From Elysia marginata (taxonomy: Eukaryota; Mollusca; Gastropoda; Plakobranchidae), in NCBI GenBank assembly GCA_019649035.1, contig BMAT01009565.1, positions 55,467 to 76,457 on the forward strand: DNA of 20,991 bases, given 5' to 3'. Position numbers and translations under genes: made by a program. The notes below the pieces were generated by a model that was not told the DNA's origin, searched no databases, and was given only the letters and a program-made list of their open reading frames with translations. Below are positions 18,501 to 20,991 of the stretch, one piece after another (positions within the stretch are counted from its first letter, which is position 1; the number at the start of each line of letters is the position of its first letter).

Positions 18501-20287
18501 GTTGTTTAAAACGTGGCTTCAAAAATATTTGAGTCTGTTTTATTCCTTCAAAAAATTATGAATTCATGTCGAATAGTTGTAATTTAAAGAGCTTCATCTA
18601 TGTTTTACTTTTAGGCAACCGGGGTGAATTAGATGTAGTAGTTAAAACAAGCTTAATGTGTAAATCTAACCAAGAATCACAGCATTTTTTCAATTTAAAA
18701 CTATCCCTTTGCTTACCCCATTTTAGGATAAGAAATAATGAAAATATTTGACATTAATATTTGACTCACCTTAATAGTTTATATCTTTTTTATTTTACTG
18801 CTGTGTTGAGGCTTTATCTAGAATCCAGCTTTAAAATTATTAATCTTTGATTTTCGGTGTTTAAAAAAATTTATTGATATATCAGTAGTGATTGAAGGTC
18901 TCAGAGGAATAAATTTAGATGACTGGCCTTTACTACGCAACCATCACCCACCAGATTTTTCTTCGTTTTGTCATAGTGCTTGTGTACCTCATTAACTTTA
19001 ATTAAACCTAACACTTAAACTTGACTTACCATTTTTATAAACATTTCAATGTTGTACTTCATCTTTTTTTCCTACCATTCTAGGCAAATAGTCTTTTATG
19101 TTGGCTTGGAATAAGATTTTGGGGACTTATGCCTGCATTCATTCTACCGCTGTTACTTACAATGGTGGGTTTGGCACAAAACTTTCTACTTCTTTAATGC
19201 AAAACAATTTTCAGTTCCAATTTTATAAACATTATGTCACATTTTCATGCTTTAAAAAAGATATTTTGTCCCATTGGTAAATTTTTCGCGTGGGCAAACA
19301 CCGTTTTTTAAACATAGAGTTGAAATGAGTGAAAAAATGTCTGGAAAATTTAAAAAGTCTTGTAAGAAGCAAATCACACAATCCTAGGATAGTCAAAAGG
19401 CAGTGTGTATATTTTTTTAAGCATATTTCCCAACCTTTGCTATCTCCGTACATTTAAAAAGCAGTAACTTATTCCGAGTGCCATAGACAATGTTCTTTCA
19501 TGCAATCAATGGGACTACATTTTTGTTATGTTCGATGTGCAAAGTTACATTGTGTGGGGGATATTATTTGAATAAGTAGGAATGTTTATTTATCTTTGTT
19601 TGTGACATGCATTAAACCTTTTCTCATTTATGACTAAAATAAAACGCAGGTTAGGACTAGAGATACATGTACTGCACTTTAAATTTCTCGCACAGTTAAG
19701 GGTTTAATACAAATTTCTCCAAATAGAATTATGGGCGTTTTAAGATAAAATCAATTTTATATTTAAAACAATTCCTATCATATTATTAAATAAACTCACT
19801 TTTGTTTTATAAAAAGGCGTTAAGGTTTAATAATTGATATTAGATTTATTTTAACATAGATTGTGTTTTGTACATATTCCGTTTATCTAGGTACTTTTTT
19901 TAGGACCTTTATCTTTGCACTATTTGGATGGTGTGTTCAGCTTGTATCTAGGTAAGTCCACAACTTACAAGTAGTGGTGTAATAAGAGCTGTTTCAATTT
20001 TTATGGTTAACTCTACCTTTCAAAACTCATTTTATTTTATTTATATCTATTTATTTTATTTGAATTTCAAGAATGCATTAACTAACCTGTAATATACCAA
20101 AATAGGGCATCTAAAAGTTTTGAACATTATCAGTGTTGTGTAAACCTTTTTGTGTGTGTGTGTATTATTTGAATATCTACCATTACATGTGTTGTCTCCT
20201 CACTTGTTTGTATTTTTCTCATTTGCAGAAGCCAAGTATTGGACAAATTCTATAAAGAACTTTGTTTGGTTGAGAAATCACATTGTG
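15388..20287 (+). CDS. RCE1: CAAX prenyl endopeptidase RCE1 (CAAX protease 2), 5' portion, five exons
   Basis: RCE1 is an ER-membrane protease of the ABI/CPBP family. It removes the last three residues from prenylated CAAX proteins such as Ras, before carboxymethylation. Exons 15388-15506, 18380-18485, 19084-19164, 19891-19951 and 20229-20287 join in phase to 142 residues. They match remembered vertebrate RCE1: YVGSLYIW (human YVGSLYVW), DHPDVIKRRFLSV (DHPAVIKRRFTSV), LPLLLTMVLFLGPL (LPLLLTMILFLGPL) and WLRNHIV (WLRNQVI). Hydrophobic segments lie at about residues 10-31, 49-70 and 90-115. The ATG is the first after an in-frame TAG at 15364 and has A at -3. Human RCE1 is 329 residues, so over half the protein, including the catalytic EExxxR and His motifs, is beyond the window. 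Confidence 0.95.
16178..16443. mobile_element. CpG-rich hairpin MITE candidate in RCE1 intron 1
   Basis: AAAATTGGCGAAA (16179-16191) and the complement of TTTCTCCAATTTT (16431-16443) match at 12 of 13 positions and would be terminal inverted repeats. Inside, a perfect 17-bp inverted repeat GCCGTTGCATAGCGCGA (16344-16360) pairs with 16383-16399 across 22 bases. CGAAATGTC (16187-16195) pairs with GACATTTCG further in. The segment is far richer in GC and CpG than the surrounding intron. A 91-residue - strand frame crosses it but resembles no protein I know. No clear target duplication. Confidence 0.6.
16629..16925 (+). repeat. Pyrimidine-rich (CT)n / (TTC)n tract
   Basis: About 300 bases dominated by C and T on the + strand, including tctctttctctctctctctt at 16648 and many TTCTTT words, interrupted by short purine stretches. 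Confidence 0.75.
18380..18485 (+). CDS. RCE1: RCE1 exon 2
   Basis: The acceptor is tctttaaag ending at 18379 and the donor gtcagt starts at 18486. It completes Arg and reads DHPDVIKRRFLSVALVCFTV then PLLLLMVATKSESAQ, the conserved HPxVIKRRF followed by a membrane segment. Confidence 0.95.
19084..19164 (+). CDS. RCE1: RCE1 exon 3
   Basis: The acceptor is ccattctag ending at 19083 and the donor gtgggt starts at 19165. Twenty-seven whole codons include LGIRFWGLMPAFILPLLLTM, matching the human LGFRLEGIFPAALLPLLLTM-type segment. Confidence 0.95.
19891..19951 (+). CDS. RCE1: RCE1 exon 4
   Basis: The acceptor is gtttatctag ending at 19890 and the donor gtaagt starts at 19952. It reads VLFLGPLSLHYLDGVFSLYL, continuing the third membrane segment, and leaves one base of a Glu codon. 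Confidence 0.94.
20229..20287 (+). CDS. RCE1: RCE1 exon 5 (last one in the window)
   Basis: The acceptor is catttgcag ending at 20228 and the donor gtaggt starts at 20288. It reads EAKYWTNSIKNFVWLRNHIV. In RCE1 proteins the catalytic segment APLTEE follows immediately, so the next exon should carry the active-site glutamates. Confidence 0.93.
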
Positions 20288-20991
20288 GTAGGTAAAGTGG
20301 TTAAAAATATTAGGCATTCATTTTTTTCCTACTCTTAGCAAAAACACCCTTTGCTGGTTTTTTTGCTTCTCTTTCAGTTAAAGGACACCACATTTTTGAG
20401 TTAAAGCATTGTACATGATATATACTTGTTCCACTTAAACCTAAACCTCTTAAAATTCTTTGACTTTTGTACCATTTTTTTCTTACTTTTCCAGCAAAAA
20501 AATTAATTACAATTTTGTTATTATTGAAATAACAATCTTAAAAAAAAAAAAGCAACAAGTAACGGTTTTAACCACCAGTTAATCATGTTTGATTTACCAA
20601 TATGAAAACAGGAAAAGGTTAAATACCTATATTAACCCTGGATATTTAGTAAAAACAGGAAGTTCTATGGAAATTATGACGTAGAAAATATGTACTATTT
20701 TGAGGTTAAAAACAGATACATGTAATTGAAATTATAACATAAAGAAAAGAATATAATGACTATTGAGTGATTGACTTTACAACAAATAAAATCTCTTAAA
20801 ATATCTTCATGTTATCTCAATCGTGCAGCAAAAAGCACTGAAAAAGAATCTGTAAGTGTAAAACAAAGTATGGATTTATTTGTATCATAAAAACTTTTTT
20901 AATACGTTTAATCTGTTAAGATAAACCTTTCCCTTGTTTTGCAATGGTGTGGTAAACAAATATAGTCAACTAATAAGTTGATGTGTTCGGG
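20288..20991 (+). other. RCE1 intron 5 (incomplete)
   Basis: AT-rich sequence after the exon 5 donor. No further RCE1 exon is readable, so the intron runs past the right edge. Confidence 0.7.

Larger units (their letters stand above)
18486..20228 (+). other. RCE1 introns 2 to 4
   Basis: The introns 18486-19083, 19165-19890 and 19952-20228 are GT-AG, AT-rich and without recognised features beyond a short (TG)n run at 20151-20163. Confidence 0.75.

Noticed and set aside
1-20991. CRISPR arrays, prokaryotic operons, tRNA or rRNA genes
   Set aside because: No regularly spaced identical repeats, no cloverleaf or rRNA core sequence seen, and the gene structure is clearly that of an animal genome.

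Overview
This is an AT-rich stretch of animal nuclear DNA. Both genes are split by GT-AG introns, spacers are long and full of decayed transposons, and there are no bacterial-type operons, Shine-Dalgarno sites or CRISPR arrays. The palindrome TACATGTA recurs at least eleven times outside exons and TCTAGA-type words are common. Together with the retroelement type this suggests a lophotrochozoan, probably a mollusc such as a gastropod. That assignment is an inference from general familiarity, not a search.

Left part (1-5564, + strand): the 3' two thirds of TBCE, tubulin-folding cofactor E. Eight coding exons fit together in phase and encode 339 residues: leucine-rich repeats, the linker and the C-terminal ubiquitin-like domain, ending at TGA 5562-5564. 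The N-terminal CAP-Gly domain and first repeats lie upstream of the window. Just downstream, at 5849-6727, is an 879-bp non-autonomous pogo/Tc1-mariner-like element with a TA target duplication. It sits where the TBCE 3' UTR would be.

Middle part (about 6730-15387): no host gene recognised. It holds a pogo-like terminal relic (7266-7295), a diverged direct duplication (9377-9559), a 5'-truncated frameshifted non-LTR retrotransposon on the - strand (about 11074-12870, with RT YADD, RNase H and a C-terminal Zn-knuckle-like motif), and a repeat-rich block (about 13300-15120) containing a 359-bp tandem duplication and a TTTG-rich tract.

Right part (15388-20991, + strand): the first five coding exons of RCE1, the ER CAAX-prenyl endopeptidase. 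They encode 142 residues with three hydrophobic segments. The catalytic Glu/His motifs lie beyond the right edge. Its 2.9-kb first intron carries a CpG-rich hairpin element (16178-16443) and a pyrimidine-rich tract.

TBCE acts in tubulin folding and RCE1 in maturation of prenylated proteins. They are neighbours on the same strand about 9.8 kb apart, and nothing here suggests a joint function. I found no convincing undescribed system. The most distinctive signals are the repeat structures.
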